In this document: positions 62,398 through 64,000 of the stretch, piece by piece | Numbering within the stretch: the first letter of the stretch is position 1 | Layout: each line of letters begins with the position of its first letter | From: Neocallimastix lanati (nom. inval.) | Taxonomy: Eukaryota > Neocallimastigomycota > Neocallimastigomycetes > Neocallimastigales > Neocallimastigaceae | Direction of reading: 5' to 3' | Length of the DNA: 64,000 nucleotides | Assembly (NCBI GenBank): GCA_016946835.1 | Contig: JACVTC010000068.1 | Coordinates: forward strand, 41,001 to 105,000 | Program-made: the position numbers and the translations under genes | Notes under the pieces: generated by a model | The model's input: the letters and a program-made list of their open reading frames with translations, nothing else | Databases searched by the model: none | Told to the model about the DNA's origin: nothing

Positions 62398-64000
62398 TTA
62401 ATAACCTGTAGTATTGGAAGGATTATTAAAATTCGTAAAATCTTCTTCTCTATTTGTTACACTACTGGTATTTATTGATATATCAATATTATATTTTATT
62501 TTATTAACATTAATTGTTCTTTTTGACCAATTTTTATCACACACTTCCATATTAATTCCAAGGTAAAAAATAAAAACATAATTAGAAACTGAAAATATAA
62601 CAATAATAGTACTTTTTAATATAAATATATATATATAATTATTGATTTCAAAAATACATATAATTAATAAAAGAATGAAAGAAAATGAAAATATAAAAAT
62701 TATAGTAAATAAAATATTAAGTTCGTATTTAATTTCATTGCTTTTCCATTCCACTATTATTATACATAAGCAACCAATAATAATTAATAATTTGTATAAA
62801 AATAAGGTCCACAGTATTATATTTCCTAATATACTAAAGGTACATTCTTGATAATTTTGACCATCTGAAATTATTTTATCGATGACTTTAAAAGGTGAAA
62901 TGATGGTTAGTAAATTAAAAAGAATATCAAACATACTAAAAAACAATAAGAAATAATATCGATTATAGGAAATCCATTTAAAAAATTTAATTTCTTTGGG
63001 ATAATCAATAATTAATTTATATAGTATTGGAACTACAGTTAAAGTAAACGATCCACTCATAATAAATTGTATAAAATGACATTTTAAAACTGTTACTGTT
63101 CCCATCTCCAAAAAGCAAACTGATAGAAACGAAACTGATCCCACCATGCTCATTATCCAAAAATCAATTGGTATAAATATAAAATAATCCAAAAAACCTT
63201 TATATAATAGGAAAAAAAATGATACAATAATACATGCCAATATTAAAAATATTGAAATAGCTGTAAATAAACCTACAATATTTTCACTTGTTCCTATTGA
63301 AATTGAATGAATTTTAGTTATATCAATAATATTTCTTATGGAATCATGCAATGAATCATTTTTAAACAAGTATCCATTAAAATAATTTAAATATTTATTA
63401 GAATAATTGTCATAATCAACTATTGACGTAGGTCTAAACACCGGCTGAATATTTTTATATATTTCGCAATCAATTTTTTGGCATACTTCTTCCTCCCCAT
63501 ATAAACTTGATATAGCAGATAGTATTGGTTTTTCCATTATAATTGTCCTTTGCATATTTTTTGAACATAAATAAGACAAAACAGACTTTAATTTATTTTT
63601 TTTTTCCTCCTTTATATATTTAATTACTCCAATATTATATCCAAGAATTGTAGCTCCTGAAATTCCTTCCTGAACTCCAGGCAATATTGTTTTTTTATAA
63701 ACAGTATTGGTTTTTTTAGCATTTATAAATTTAATAAATAAGGAATTATCATTTTTTAAACAATCTAATACAAAATTAGCTTTCATTTGAAATATTTCAT
63801 CTGTATTTATTATACATAAAATAAAATAATAAGTATATATATTTTTAATATTAATATAAAAAATAATATAAAAAAAATTAATATAAAAATAATAAAATAT
63901 ATATATAATTTATTTATATATACCAGATGATAGATCATCTTTTATTTTTTTCATTATTTTGAATGCATTTTCAGTTGATAAGCTATTCAAATCAGGAAAT
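62398..64000 (-). CDS. Receptor F: 5'-incomplete at the window edge (exons 4-5 visible)
   Basis: Exon 5 (63800-62398) and part of exon 4 (from 63924 to beyond 64000) are present, with a 123-nt intron 4 between GTATAT and CAG. Exon 5 is the same length as in gene E (1403 nt) and fully open. It differs from D and E around the N-terminal part (NFVLDCLKNDNSLFIKFINA) and in helices 4-7 (EIKFFKWISYNRYYF, NYQECTFSILGN, IICIFEINNY). The block from SENIVGLF to DYPKEIK, spanning helices 1-3, is identical in D, E and F. The signal peptide and first half of the binding domain lie outside the window. Confidence 0.88.

Overview
The window reads as nuclear DNA of an anaerobic gut fungus (Neocallimastigomycota, Piromyces/Neocallimastix/Anaeromyces type). 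This is an inference. The DNA is extremely AT-rich with long poly-A/T runs and (AAT)n, (AAAT)n and (ATT)n microsatellites. Introns are short with GTA...AG ends, proteins are Asn-rich, degenerate LTR retroelements are abundant, and there is a family of fungal receptors joining a bacterial-type solute-binding domain to a class C 7TM domain. No tRNA, rRNA, CRISPR or bacterial operon signals were seen.

Layout. 0-4 kb: an inverted Ty3-type LTR fragment and a decayed Ty1/copia element. 4.7-7.4 kb: receptor gene A (+), then a minus-strand copia relic, then a truncated inverted copy of A (copy B, 9.5-12.06 kb); A and B form a palindrome with a 3.2 kb spacer. 12.2-17.9 kb: a copia element with long gag and pol ORFs, an Asn-rich tail of over 400 residues and a separated, decayed RT. 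18.4-21.95 kb: a decayed Ty3/gypsy element holding a tRNA-like insertion. 22.6-23.15 kb: a copia RT fragment abutting a chromodomain remnant. 24.5-27.2 kb: receptor gene C (+), sister of A. 28.6-30.0 kb: a three-exon leucine-rich-repeat surface protein with a Tyr/Gly-rich stalk and a GPI-type C-terminus. 31.0-31.5 kb: a compact 168-residue ORF of unknown function. 33.0-35.6 kb: receptor gene G (-), a divergent member with two introns. 35.6-43.5 kb: mostly gene-free AT-rich DNA with microsatellites and one copia gag relic. 43.5-64 kb: a tandem array of near-identical receptor genes D, E and F (all -). Each repeat unit carries flanking DNA plus, where visible, a copia relic. A nest of SINE-like, Ty3 and copia fragments (49-56 kb) splits unit D from unit E.

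I rebuilt gene structures by matching splice sites across paralogs. A, C, D and E keep the same five-exon, four-intron plan with the same phases (1,0,1,1) and give open products of 723, 743, 714 and 716 residues. G gives 785 residues from three exons, and F runs off the window end. The shared architecture is signal peptide, periplasmic-binding-protein-type-II domain resembling ABC sugar-binding proteins, class C (GABA-B-like) seven-helix domain, and a variable Ser/Asn-rich tail. By inference these are surface nutrient sensors, perhaps for plant-wall saccharides, evolving by birth, death and gene conversion in transposon-rich DNA. E is a mosaic of D-like and F-like segments; A has lost its last residues to a stop codon; B is a pseudogene.
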